Below are positions 48,401-56,604 of a stretch of 64,000 bases of DNA, in pieces. Location: the NCBI RefSeq assembly GCF_901933205.1, contig NC_044597.1, forward strand, positions 2,778,126-2,842,125. Direction: 5' to 3'. Position numbers and translations under genes: made by a program. Origin of the DNA: Camarhynchus parvulus (lineage: Eukaryota > Chordata > Aves > Passeriformes > Thraupidae). Within the stretch, counting starts at the first letter, position 1, and every line of letters begins with the position of its first letter. Under the pieces are notes generated by a model that saw only the letters and a list, made by a program, of their open reading frames with translations, ran no database searches and was not told the DNA's origin.

Positions 48401-51400
48401 TAGCAGATGACTCATGAAAAAGGAAGGACAATGTGACACCTTTGGACTTGCCTCACCTGAGAGAGAATTTGTTATATATGTTTAAAATTAGCTTGGCCCA
48501 TTTGGGCTCTGTGTCCTTTATTCAGGACAAGTCCTGCTTAGAGGGGATGGAATTACAAAGCAAAACAGTTTAAAATAAATGTGGATTAGACTGTTTAACT
48601 AAAAGAAAACGTCCTTTTGCAAGGATTATTTGCATTACAAACTCCATGTTTCTTGAATTAATTTCTCAACAACTCTGATTTGATGAGCACAACAATTCTG
48701 GAAAGGAAATGGCACAGCACCAGCAGCTCTGCAGCAGGAAGGATAACTAAAGCACTACTGGGGGATTTAATAGAAATAAAAAATTGAGACTGTGTGGAAA
48801 CGGAAGAACTATCCAGTTCCAGTGCAGGAAAACAGTATTCTGGGAAATCTGCTTTGAATATGAGTTTTTGCCAGCAGTGAGTGAAATGTCAGAGTTATTG
48901 TGGAGTAGTTTTTACTGGATGAGGGCGTTCAGGACTGGAATCTCCCAAGCATTTCCATGACAGTAATCAAGAAGCATAATACAAGAGCTTTCATAATTAA
49001 ACATTTTCAAATTGCTTATTGATCCCCCAATCAGCATCCAGATCAGCACCTTCAATCTCAAAAAGGTTCATTTTCTCCACTGATGATTGCAGTCCTGCCC
49101 TGTGGCAGTTCTGGATGCTCAGTGCAAACCCATACAATTCAAGCCCCTTCCAGGTCACAAACAGGACAAAAAATCAACGTTCACAAGAACTAAAAAGGAT
49201 TCATGTCACCATCTATTAACCCAGAGCCAGACAGAAGTGACAGATGCAAAGCAAACAGAGAAAAGCAGATGGCAGAAGAGTCAGAGGGAGGAAGAAGGGA
49301 CTGCATGCCATTAACCGTTACTTTTCCAGTCTTCTTTTACGCTCACACTCTGGGCAAAGCTCTCAGAGAAATCTCTCCAGCTCATATGGCTCTTCATAAG
49401 CAAGGACAAGAAGACTGAGAAAAGGAGCATAATCATCAACATGGTGTGTTGGAACAAGAAATGGCTGCTTGGGCTGGGATGGTCACAGGAAGAACAAGGG
49501 GACATTTTGCCACCCTCCCTCCCACCGTGTTCAAAGTCTGGAGAGCAAAAGCCAGGCATGAAGGAATTGGAGAGTCAGCCATTTCTTGTGCAACTCATTA
49601 CTATGAATAACACAGTCTTAATTACAAGTTATTGTAGTCTTCAAGTGTTGAAAGTGCTGTGCAAGGGCAGCATGGAGGAAGTTGGCCACTCTGGGAGGGT
49701 GAGCAGAGGCAGCTCTGGGCTCCCCCCAGCACAGAAAGCTGAGGCAGGTTTAAACTGCCCACACTTGCATTTTACTGAACATCACCTGTGAGCTGTTCTG
49801 TTTGCTTTTATGTAGAGCAGCACATGTTATTTGGTGTGTTCTGTTTTATCACTACAGAAAAATGTTAAGAAAGCTTAGAAATGTCCTGCTTCTCTTTCTG
49901 TGGCTGGTTTGTGTAAGGCTGTGGGTGACCTGCCATGGACTGTTTACAAAATTGATTTTGATCTTTAAATTTAGCTTGATCCCACCACAGTTGAAAAGAG
50001 CAGTGGGCAAAGAGGACAGTAATGAACAAGGCCAGGCTGGATGGGGCTTGGAGCAACCTGATCTAGTAGAAGGTGTCCCTGCCCATGGCAGGGGGGTGGA
50101 TGGGGTGAGCTTTAAGGCCCTTCCCACCCCAAACCAGTTTGGGATTCATTCTAGATATAGAAATGCTCAGCACTTGGTTTTACATGACACTCAGAATAGG
50201 CAGTGCTACTTTAACACAGCCAAGTAATGGATTATCAGGTTAATCCTGTTTGTCCAAGGGACACTTTTAAGTGAACATCCAACACTCGAAGACAAAGGGT
50301 TTTTTTTGTACTGAAACCAACCCCACAACCCAGCAGCCCTCACACCAGCAGCACTATCTGTGCCAGCAGTGACTATGACTGGCACAGGACCAACCTTGGT
50401 GCCTGAACAGGCAACACCTTGTGCCAAAACAACAAAAAACAATCTGTTAGATAAATGGCCTGAAGTGTGCAGGAGTCCAGCTCCACTTGACAATAGCCCT
50501 TGTAAAAACCAGGAGCCATTTCCGTTAAGAATTCTTTGATCAAATCCTGAGATTAGAGGAAACAGGACATCTACTCAGCAAAAACATGTCCTGAAAAACA
50601 CACAGGAGCTCTCTGAGAGAACTGCCAAGACTCTTGAGATACTTCAGCTTTACAAGGAAGGGTTATGTCTTCTCCCAAGCAGGATTTATGTCAGTGCCAT
50701 GAATGACATTGGAGAAGCTGCTCTCAGGTCCAGTGGAAGTTGCCAGTTCCTGGCCCAGATGGTATTTGACAAAATGTCCAAGACTTTAAATGTCAGCTTT
50801 GCTCCACAACTGACCTCTGAAAGCTTCAGGGTTTGATCAAAGGCTCAATTAATTAATTTATTTATCTATTACATCAATGGGCTTTGTATTGTGACCCTGA
50901 TGAATCTCCACATAACACTTTAAAGGCTGAAGAGAAATTCAGCTCCATTTTAATTCCTCTGCAACTCTGACCCACTGGGGACAGTGCTCACTGTAGCACC
51001 AAATTTTGGGGCTGTTGATGTGCTTTCAAAATTACTCAGATCTTAATTATTTTACACAATTTTTAGACAAACCATTGCTTAACTAGAACAAACCCAAATC
51101 AGCATTGTGGGAGGTAAATCATGGGTAGCTATGTGTACTGCATGAAAAATGGAAAACAACTTGTGCAGCTTTCTCAAACAAAGCATAAAATGACCCTGCT
51201 GTCCAAAACAGCAAATAAAATATATCTGAGAATAAAAATGGTAATTTCTATGAGAAGAACCAGCTCCCCAAGTGTGCAACCCCACCGGTATTCTGACCTC
51301 ATCAAAAAACTGCTGAGTTTTACGCAGTATAAACTTTAATTCTGTCAGCTCCAAGAAGTTTCTCTTCAGAGCCTCCTGGTTGGTGTTGATTTCTTTAAGC

Positions 51401-53266
51401 TCATTTTCAATTTTCTCAAAGTTTGCCTGGAAGATGTGAAAAGGAGAAAGAAAAAGGACTTAATTCCATGATTAAGTGCTGTTCAGTCTGTCAGCACACA
51501 GAGGCAAGTGAGATGCTTCACATCCCCACCCAATTTGCATTTTGCAGGTTTTACAGGATTTACATGTGCATCTGCAGCCTGCTGTGGCACAGATCCACAT
51601 CTGCCACATCTGCAGGCAACTGTAGACATCTCACACTCAGCCAGACTTTTATGGACTGGATTGATAGAGCTTCTTCAAATCAATAAAACTGTGATAAACT
51701 TAATGACCCACCACCATAAACCATGTGGTTCCAGCAGTTTTTGGCTCATTTCAGTGGTGAAATTCCTACTGAGGACTCTCACTTGTGTATCTGGACAAGG
51801 TGAGCTGGCAGAGCTGCTGCCAGGGACAGCTGGAGACTGAGCTAATGCCCCCCTGCCACTAAATCCTGCAAGCATCAACCCACAGAGAGAATTTCCCCTG
51901 TTTCCATCCAGAATCAAATGCTAGTTTAAGTCTCAACACATCATTACCTCCAGGTCAATCATGTCACGTGGAAAAGGCACCTCTGGGTTTTCACCAGTGT
52001 CCATGATAGGAATATTTGCCTTTTTAATCTCCTTCTCCACAAACCCTGCAGAGACAGCATTAAAAGCGTTAATTACAGATATTTCTGTGTCAAACACTTC
52101 CCCCAAACTGCACCTGGCACCAGCAGCAGCTGATTCCTTCACCTCCTATTCCAAGTGTCTGTTTTGGCCAGAGTTATTTTCCAGAGGTGGAGCCCTGCCT
52201 ATGCCCTCGCCCCTGTGAAAAATGCATATATTTTGTGATTGGCTTTTGGCAAATATTAAAATGAATATTATATGTGTTGTGTTAGAAGGTAATGCTGTAT
52301 TCATTTTTTTAAAGTAGGGTGTTAAATACAGTTTTAGGTTATAACATAATGTTAAAATAGAAACTATGCTATGTGGGATATTGTTTTAAAGAAAGGAATG
52401 AGGTTTTCCCACTGAGATAGCAGTCACAGGACACCTGAATCTTTCAGAGAAAAAGAATTTTTTGCTCCATTAGCAGAAGAAACGAACTTCTTCCCGCCTT
52501 GAAAACACCTTTAGGATTCAGAGGAAGAAGGTGACACTGCCCAGACAGAATCCTGTGTTTGAATGGAATTTATGCATCATGGATGAGGTGTATGAATATG
52601 CAACAGGCTGTCGCTTTTAAGGGTTAATCTCCTCTTAATGTGGGTCCTTTTTCAGGCTTATTTTGCCCAGAAAGAGGTACCTGGACTGTCTGTAACTCTT
52701 TGTTTTTATTGTCTCATATTGTCCTAATTCAAATTGTCCAAATTTTTATTACTCTAATTATGTTGCTATTTTTATAACCATTTTATTACTATTAAACTTT
52801 AAAAATTTTAAAAACCAAGTGATTGGCATTTTTAACACCCCTTTGATCTGTTCCAAACGTTGCCTGCAGCTTCAGCCTGCCTTCACTGGGTTTTATTTTT
52901 ATTTATTGCTATTTTTTTAACCAAAAGCTGCAGAGTCAGAGCCACATCCACCCCAGCGGGAACGTACGGAGCTTTCGGTCCATCTCCTCGCACCGCCGGA
53001 CCTCATTGACGAATTTTCGGTGGAACACGTTCACGTCGGGGTTCAGCTGCAGGGAGAGACACGGCACTCAGCAAACGCCCGCCTCACCGGGCCCGATCCC
53101 GGGGGTCTCCCGGTGCTGCCGGTGCCGCCACCGCCCCGGGGACACTCACGTCGCGGAACTGGACCTTGCCCAGCTCGCCCAGCTCGCTGACACAGCAATA
53201 GGCGGCCTCGGACTGCAGGAACAGCTGCGCCAGGGTCATCTCCTCGCTGCGGAACAGCTCCCCCAT
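24449..53266 (-). CDS. ATP6V0A1: V-type proton ATPase 116 kDa subunit a1
   Basis: Twenty-one exons (minus): 53266-53150, 53046-52968, 52045-51948, 51426-51298, 47015-46933, 45269-45143, 44029-43947, 43324-43231, 41945-41733, 41161-41011, 40824-40685, 39289-39132, 38030-37940, 37182-37064, 36798-36582, 36011-35904, 33027-32920, 32336-32319, 30610-30493, 29662-29491 and 24542-24449. They give 838 residues, the known length of the a1 isoform. Subunit a forms the two proton half-channels of the V0 sector and, as a1, directs the pump to synaptic vesicles and lysosomes. The cytosolic half starts [20 protein letters not shown]. The membrane half has [29 protein letters not shown] and [16 protein letters not shown], in which Arg741 is the essential proton-transfer arginine. 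The end is REGRFDD. An alternative 69-nt exon may sit at 35149-35217. Introns hold LTRs and repeats listed separately; nothing else was recognised in them. Confidence 0.97.
24614..24645. repeat. 12-bp perfect inverted repeat
   Basis: AGTAATCCTACT and its exact complement AGTAGGATTACT are separated by an 8-base loop, about 70 bases into the last ATP6V0A1 intron on the 3' side. Confidence 0.85.
25237..25312. repeat. 38-bp tandem duplication
   Basis: Two adjacent 38-bp copies, each holding a small palindrome (TTCCCCAAATGGGGAA in the first, TTCCCCAAACGGGGAA in the second). Last intron of ATP6V0A1. Confidence 0.85.
26046..26441 (+). mobile_element. Solo LTR A (6-bp target duplication)
   Basis: A 396-bp element starts TGTCACAGAC and ends GAACACCACA, flanked by cagtcc (26040-26045) and cagtct (26442-26447). 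It is clearly the same family as the element at 62456-62874, in opposite orientation: both share the AT-rich middle, AATAAA near the 3' side and GGAGTCAAGATTCTCATCTC. The 6-bp duplication suggests a class II (ERVK-like) retrovirus. No internal genes remain. It lies antisense in an ATP6V0A1 intron. Confidence 0.8.
27001..27052. repeat. 18-bp tandem repeat, about three copies
   Basis: Unit GTATTTCAGAAGGGTGAT, nearly perfect, in an ATP6V0A1 intron. Confidence 0.85.
28328..28497. repeat. Proline-codon-like minisatellite
   Basis: Irregular repeats built from CCTGCACCCCCAGGAGCCAG and CATTCTGCACCCC units, in an ATP6V0A1 intron. The reading frames through it are repeat artefacts. Confidence 0.8.
29950..30401 (+). 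mobile_element. Solo LTR B (6-bp target duplication)
   Basis: A 452-bp element starts TGTTGCCACA and is flanked by perfect aatgca copies (29944-29949 and 30402-30407). The 3' part has the AT-rich run with AATAAA and a segment (AATCAGATGCATCATTC) like element E at 45401. It carries a (GT)n run at 30139-30160. It ends ATA rather than the usual ACA, so the exact right border is less certain. Antisense to ATP6V0A1. Confidence 0.65.
32319..32336 (-). other. ATP6V0A1: 18-nt microexon of ATP6V0A1
   Basis: CCTACAGAGGACGAGGTG, bounded by TTTTCAAG and GTAAGAGC, encodes PTEDEV, the six residues that precede FDFGD in the 838-residue a1 form. It is phase 0 on both sides, so skipping gives an 832-residue protein in frame. 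An insert of this size at this site is a known alternative exon of the gene, as I recall. Confidence 0.93.
33239..33260. repeat. Poly(A) tract
   Basis: An A-rich run with one T, in the intron just upstream (on the gene strand) of the 33027-32920 exon. The gene strand therefore reads poly(T). Confidence 0.8.
34472..34528. repeat. 29-bp tandem duplication
   Basis: Two copies of AGAACTAAAAAGTAGCTGAA plus AYAGGGGAA, followed by a partial third copy. ATP6V0A1 intron. Confidence 0.8.
35149..35217 (-). other. Candidate 69-nt cassette exon of ATP6V0A1
   Basis: Between the exons ending RRKHL (35904) and starting GTHNFGG (33027), both on codon boundaries, lies a 69-nt open stretch. It has acceptor CCCCCAG, preceded by about 65 nt of almost pure pyrimidine, and donor GTGAGTGC. 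It encodes 23 residues, [20 protein letters not shown] followed by AAT, in frame, which would give an 861-residue protein. It is CpG-rich inside AT-rich intron, as if under constraint. The insert would enter the cytosolic loop just before the acidic [10 protein letters not shown] segment. Whether it is expressed cannot be seen here. Confidence 0.65.
38444..39098 (+). mobile_element. Solo LTR C (ERVL-like, 5-bp target duplication)
   Basis: A 655-bp element starts TGTCCCAGAC and ends CCAAGACA, flanked by perfect ctgtg copies (38439-38443 and 39099-39103). It has ATTAAA about 150 bases before its 3' end. The 5-bp duplication and overall sequence fit avian ERVL LTRs that I recall from songbirds. 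Its right end is 33 nt from the 3' border of the 39289-39132 exon. Antisense to ATP6V0A1. Confidence 0.85.
39338..39947 (+). mobile_element. Solo LTR D (6-bp target duplication)
   Basis: A 610-bp element starts TGTTGGAAGC and ends AATCAACA, flanked by perfect agggaa copies (39332-39337 and 39948-39953). It begins 48 nt from the 5' border of the 39289-39132 exon. Antisense to ATP6V0A1; no coding remnants. Confidence 0.82.
44691..45133. repeat. Triple tandem array with tRNA-Lys(CTT) complement
   Basis: Three units of about 160 bp. Each holds a stretch that, read on the minus strand, is tRNA-Lys(CTT) (GCTAGCTCAGT, then GACTCTTAATC, then CCCCACATTGGG with GCGCCA). The tRNA parts are at 44691-44749, 44834-44909 and 44996-45067. 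Between them lies about 85 bp with GGAGGTTTTCTCCCAAATTT and CTAAACCAGGACAACA. All copies are broken as tRNA genes: the D-loop is shortened, the acceptor 5' strand does not pair, and one lacks two bases at the anticodon. On the plus strand the order ACAACATTT then AGCGCCCAATGTGGGG resembles an LTR end followed by a lysine-tRNA primer site. The array ends about 10 nt from the exon 6 donor (45142). Confidence 0.8.
45401..45796 (+). mobile_element. Solo LTR E nested at the start of a CR1
   Basis: A 396-bp element starts TGTCGCATTC, flanked by perfect gagggc copies (45395-45400 and 45797-45802). AATAAA sits near the 3' end, followed by GGAGTCAGATTCATCATTCC. It is related to elements A, B and H. 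The right-hand duplication is part of the CR1 that follows. Antisense to ATP6V0A1. Confidence 0.8.
45797..46234 (+). mobile_element. CR1 LINE 3' fragment
   Basis: About 440 bp with typical CR1 tail sequence: GAGGGAGCTGGGGGTGTTTA, CCTGGAGAAAAGGAGACTCA, CCCAGGGAGGTGGTGGA, GGACTCGATGATCTTG, ending in ATTCTGTG-type repeats. 5' truncated, as most genomic CR1 copies are. Confidence 0.88.
50025..50160 (+). mobile_element. CR1 LINE 3' fragment, short
   Basis: Sequence AGGCTGGATGGGGCTTGGAG, CAACCTGATCTAGTAGAAGG and TGTCCCTGCCCATGGCAGGG is the conserved CR1 tail; the terminal repeats are degraded. Confidence 0.85.
52214..52837 (+). mobile_element. Solo LTR F (inverted partner of G)
   Basis: A 624-bp element starts TGTGAAAAATGC and ends TTTTTAACA. 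The flanks allow only a 4-bp duplication (cccc). ATTAAA lies near its 3' end. It matches element G over its whole length in opposite orientation, at roughly 90 % by eye. It lies in the intron between the second and third coding exons of ATP6V0A1. Confidence 0.85.
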
Positions 53267-53432
53267 GGCGGCGCCGCTCCCGCCGCGGCCTCTGCGGAGA
53301 GGAGCCGTGAGAACCGCGCCGGGCGTACGGAGCGAGGCCTTCCCGCCGCCGCGCCACAGCCCGGCTGCACCGGGAGCTCAGGCCGGTGTCCGCACCCCAT
53401 CCAATCCCATCCCGTTCCCATCATATCCAGCC

Positions 53433-53468
53433 CCGTTCCGTTCCGTTCCGTTCCGTTCCGTTCCGTTC
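53433..53468. repeat. (CCGTT)n pentanucleotide repeat
   Basis: About seven GTTCC units in the first intron of ATP6V0A1, 12 nt downstream (on the gene strand) of the non-coding exon's donor. Confidence 0.9.
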
Positions 53469-53479
53469 CCCGCCATTAC

Positions 53480-53600
53480 CTGCCGCCGCTGCTGTTGTCG
53501 CTGTCGCTGTCGCTGCCGCCGCCGCCGTCTGACCCGAGCCGGCTCCCGTCCCCGCGTCACGCGCACGTCTCCGGGCGACAGCGCGCGGCACCGCCCCGGA
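53480..53600 (-). other. ATP6V0A1: ATP6V0A1 non-coding first exon (5' UTR)
   Basis: A donor GCAG|GTAATGG ends at 53480 and pairs with the acceptor CCGCAG before 53291, leaving 25 UTR bases in the ATG exon. The exon contains CGG- and CAG-type triplet runs (GGCGGCGGCGGCAGCGACAG). The 5' limit at about 53600 is inferred from the promoter motifs. Confidence 0.6.
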
Positions 53601-53661
53601 AGTGACGACAAGGCGCCACACCGCGCCAGGGGGTGACGTCATGTGCGGCGTCGTGACGTCA
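53596..53661 (-). promoter_or_regulatory. ATP6V0A1 core promoter with ETS and two CRE sites
   Basis: CCGGAAGTGACG (from 53596) is an ETS site overlapping a CRE half-site. Two full palindromes TGACGTCA lie at 53634-53641 and 53654-53661, with starts exactly 20 bp apart. There is no TATA box. The second CRE is 3 bp from LTR G. CREB/ATF control is inferred. Confidence 0.6.
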
Positions 53662-53664
53662 CGG

Positions 53665-54282
53665 TGCGGAAAACGCCAATCGCTTGTTTTTAGAATTGTA
53701 AAAGTTTAATAGTAATAAAATGGTTATAAAAATGGTAATACAATTAGAGTAATAAAAATGTGGACAATTTGGATTAGGACAATATGCGACAATAAAAACA
53801 AAGTTACAGACAGCCCAGGTACCTCTTTCTGGGCAAAATAAGCCCGAAAAAGGACCCACGTTAACAGAGGATTAACCCTTAAAAGCAACAGCCTGTTGCA
53901 TATTCATACACCTCATCCATGATGCATAAATTCCATTCAAACACAGGATTCTGTCTGGGCAGTGTCAACTTCATCTGAATCCTGAGGCATCTTCAGGGCT
54001 GAGCAAGGCAGGAAGAAGTTCATTTCTTCTGCTAATGGAGCAAAACATTCTTTTTCTCTGAAAGATTCAGGTGTCCTGTGACTGCTACCTCAGTGTGAGA
54101 ACCTCATTCCTCTCTAAAAAAGTATCTACATAGCACAGTTTCTATTTTAACATTATGTTATAACCTAAAACTGTACTTAACACTGCTTAAGAGAATTAAT
54201 ACAGCATCACTTTCTAACACAACACATATAACATTCATTTTAATATTGCGAAAAGCCCATCATAAAACACACATTTTTCACA
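53665..54282 (-). mobile_element. Solo LTR G (inverted partner of F)
   Basis: On the minus strand it starts TGTGAAAAATG and ends GCGTTTTCCGCA, 618 bp. I find no target duplication (acgg against gctg). It sits immediately upstream of the ATP6V0A1 promoter motifs and shares its orientation with that gene. Confidence 0.83.
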
Positions 54283-54481
54283 GCTGCTGTGGGGGCACAG
54301 GGTGCAATCCTGTGATCCCAGAGCCAGCAGGCCCAGGTCAGTGGGGACAGCGAGCAGTCACAGGGCAGGGACACAGCAGGGAAAGTGCTGACTGCTGTGG
54401 GCATTGTCCATGAACAATGTCCCTCTGCATCGGTGGGACGGCGGGGTTGCCCAGTTGGATCATTTCTGGGAGGAGCCCAGT

Positions 54482-55345
54482 GGCAAAGGCTGAGAGCAGG
54501 CTTGGCCTGCCAGGAGTGCTGAGGGTGAACCCCCCTTGTCAAAGCTGCCACCTTGCCAGGGTGCCCAGAGCCTTCCCAAGTGGCAGCTCTGGCCATGGGC
54601 ACTTGGTTCCCTGTGGCTGAGCCAACCCCAGAACCAGAGAAGGCTCTGGCCCAGGGTCACTCCCAAGATCTGAACTTTTCCTTCTCCACATTCCTGGCGT
54701 GTTCAGCTGGGTTGTTGCAAGGTCTGGTGCCGTTTCCCACCTGTCTCCCTGTTTTGAATAATTTAGGGTTTTTACCACTAAATTCACGAGTAATTTGGGC
54801 TTTGTTTACAAGCAGCGTCCTGCATTTAAAGTCTGGTGACAGGACCTGCAGAGGGCTCGAGGACTGCAGAGCTGGGAGAGCTCCTTTAGGGGAGCCTGGT
54901 GTTTGCCAGCCACCGGCAAAGGCTGAGAGCAGGCTTGGCCTGCCAGGAGTGCTGAGGGTGAATATTCCCTGTCAAAGAATGAGGGCAGCTGCCACCTTGC
55001 CAGGGTGCCCAGAGCCTTCCCAAGTGGCAGCTCTGGCCATGGGCACTTGGTTCCCTGTGGCTGAGCCAACCCCAGAACCAGAGAAGGCTCTGGCCCAGGG
55101 TCACTCCCAAGATCTGAACTTTTCCTTCTCCACATTCCTGGTGTGTTCAGCTGGGTTGTTGCAAGGTCTGGTGCTGTTTCCCACCTGTCTCCCTGTTTTG
55201 AATAATTTAGGGTTTTTACCACTAAATTCATGAGTAATTTGGGCTTTGTTTACAAGCAGTGCCCCACATTTAAATTTGGCTTTTCTGGTGACAGGACCTG
55301 CAGAGGGCTCGAGGATTGCAGAGCTGGGAGAGCTCCTTTAGGGGG
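54482..55345. repeat. 433-bp tandem duplication
   Basis: The segment starting GGCAAAGGCTGAGAGCAGGC at 54482 recurs at 54915, 433 bp on, with very few differences and small indels (for example an insertion of GAGGGCAGCT-type sequence near 54980). The copies end at about 54890 and 55345 with GAGAGCTCCTTTAGGGG. It is non-coding intergenic sequence upstream of CAVIN1. Confidence 0.9.
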
Positions 55346-55380
55346 AGTGCCCAGCTGCCTCACTTCAGGAGGGAATTCTC

Positions 55381-55440
55381 CTTCTCTGAGTTAAATCTGT
55401 GTGGGGATTTAACTCAGAGAAGTTAAATCTCCACACAGAT
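55381..55440. repeat. Palindrome with two competing stems
   Basis: CTTCTCTGAGTTAAATC (55381-55397) is exactly complementary to 55406-55422 across an 8-base loop. An alternative stem pairs ATCTGTGTGG (55395-55404) with CCACACAGAT (55431-55440). Only one can form at a time. Confidence 0.88.
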
Positions 55441-55799
55441 TGGAGATCTGTTGCGCCCTGCATGTACCATGTGAGCCTCCTGTACATTCATGTACATGGG
55501 AGCGGGCGCATTTAAAATACAGACTTGTATCTTAGATCCTATCCACTTTTCATGCTGTAACTGCTGAATTCCAATCGTGGCATTTCTTTAAAATGGGTTT
55601 CATAGTCCTGGAGAAAAAACCTCAAACGTAAGTACTGGCAAAAGGTCTGAACTTCAGCATTTGCAGTTGTTTAAACCTTAAGAAAGTTGTTTAAAGCCTT
55701 CAGTGCACACAGCTGTGCCCAGATGGGGCTGCTTGCTTCCCACTGTCTTCCCAGCAGCTTCCCGAGCCGTTCACTAAAGGATTTTGTTTTTTCCTCCTG

Positions 55800-56184
55800 T
55801 TACTTCAGCGCCTTGAGCCTGAGAGTAAAGCAGGGGCGGCTGCAGCTCCAGAGCTTTGCATTCCTGGCTGAGCCGCGCTTGTGTTTGCATGCAGAGCCCT
55901 CGTCTCCCCTCCAACTATTTTAATCATTTCAAAAGGGTGGGTCAGCAGGCATTTGGCAGCGGCTCCTTTTCTATAGCTGAGGTGGAGTCAGCCAATGACC
56001 TGCTGCAAGGCTGGAAAATTTTGCAGGGCAGTTCCACTGGCCGGCCGTGCGGGGCTGTGCCATTTGAATTTCAGCACAGCCTCTCGCTCGCTGCGCTCCC
56101 CATTCCTGGCTGCTCTCCCAGCGCGGAGTTTAGCCCAGGCTCGGGCTCAGCTTTCCCTGCTCTCTCCCCGCAGTGACAGCCACC
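55800..56184 (+). promoter_or_regulatory. CAVIN1 promoter and 5' UTR region
   Basis: The 380 bp before the start codon contain a CCAAT box (55992-55996) and a MEF2-like AACTATTTTAATC (from 55912). A CTCTCCCCGCAG just before the ATG could be a splice acceptor or chance. No clear TATA box or start site is visible. Confidence 0.4.
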
Positions 56185-56604
56185 ATGGAGGACACCACCT
56201 TGCAAATCATCGAGCCGCCCACCGTTTCGGAGACCTCGGAGGAGCAAGCGCCCGAGGAGCCCATCAAACCCGACCAGATCAACGGCGTGATGGTGCTGAC
56301 CCTGCTGGACAAGATCATCGGGGCCGTGGATCAGATCCAGCTGACCCAAACGCAGCTGGAGGAGAGGCAGCAGGAGATGGATAGCGCGGTGACCAGCATC
56401 CAGGGAGAGCTGACCAAGCTGACCAAGGCACACACCACCACCAGCAACACCGTCAACAAAATGCTGGAGAAGGTGCGCAAGGTGAGCGTCAACGTGAAAA
56501 CCGTCAGGCAGAACCTGGAGAAGCAAGCCGGGCAGATCAAGAAGCTGGAGGCCAACGAAGCGGAGCTCCTGAAACGCAGGAACTTCAAAGTCATGATCTA
56601 TCAG
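56185..56604 (+). CDS. CAVIN1: Caveolae-associated protein 1, first coding exon
   Basis: 140 codons from ATG (context CACCATGG) to the donor CAG|GTAAGG. Cavin-1 (PTRF) trimerises and coats caveolae with caveolins; it was first described as an RNA polymerase I release factor. This exon encodes an acidic start (MEDTTLQIIEPPTVSETSEE) and then the HR1 coiled coil, the most conserved part. That part includes LLDKIIGAVDQIQLTQTQLE, SNTVNKMLEKVRKVSVNVKT and the basic end LLKRRNFKVMIYQ. Mammalian CAVIN1 has two coding exons and about 390 residues; the second, about 250 codons starting with a DEVKLP-like sequence, was not found and should lie beyond 64000. Divergent from ATP6V0A1, as in human. Confidence 0.95.

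Noticed and set aside
26046..54282. Intact endogenous retrovirus
   Set aside because: Only solo LTRs are present; no gag, pol or env sequence lies between any two of them.
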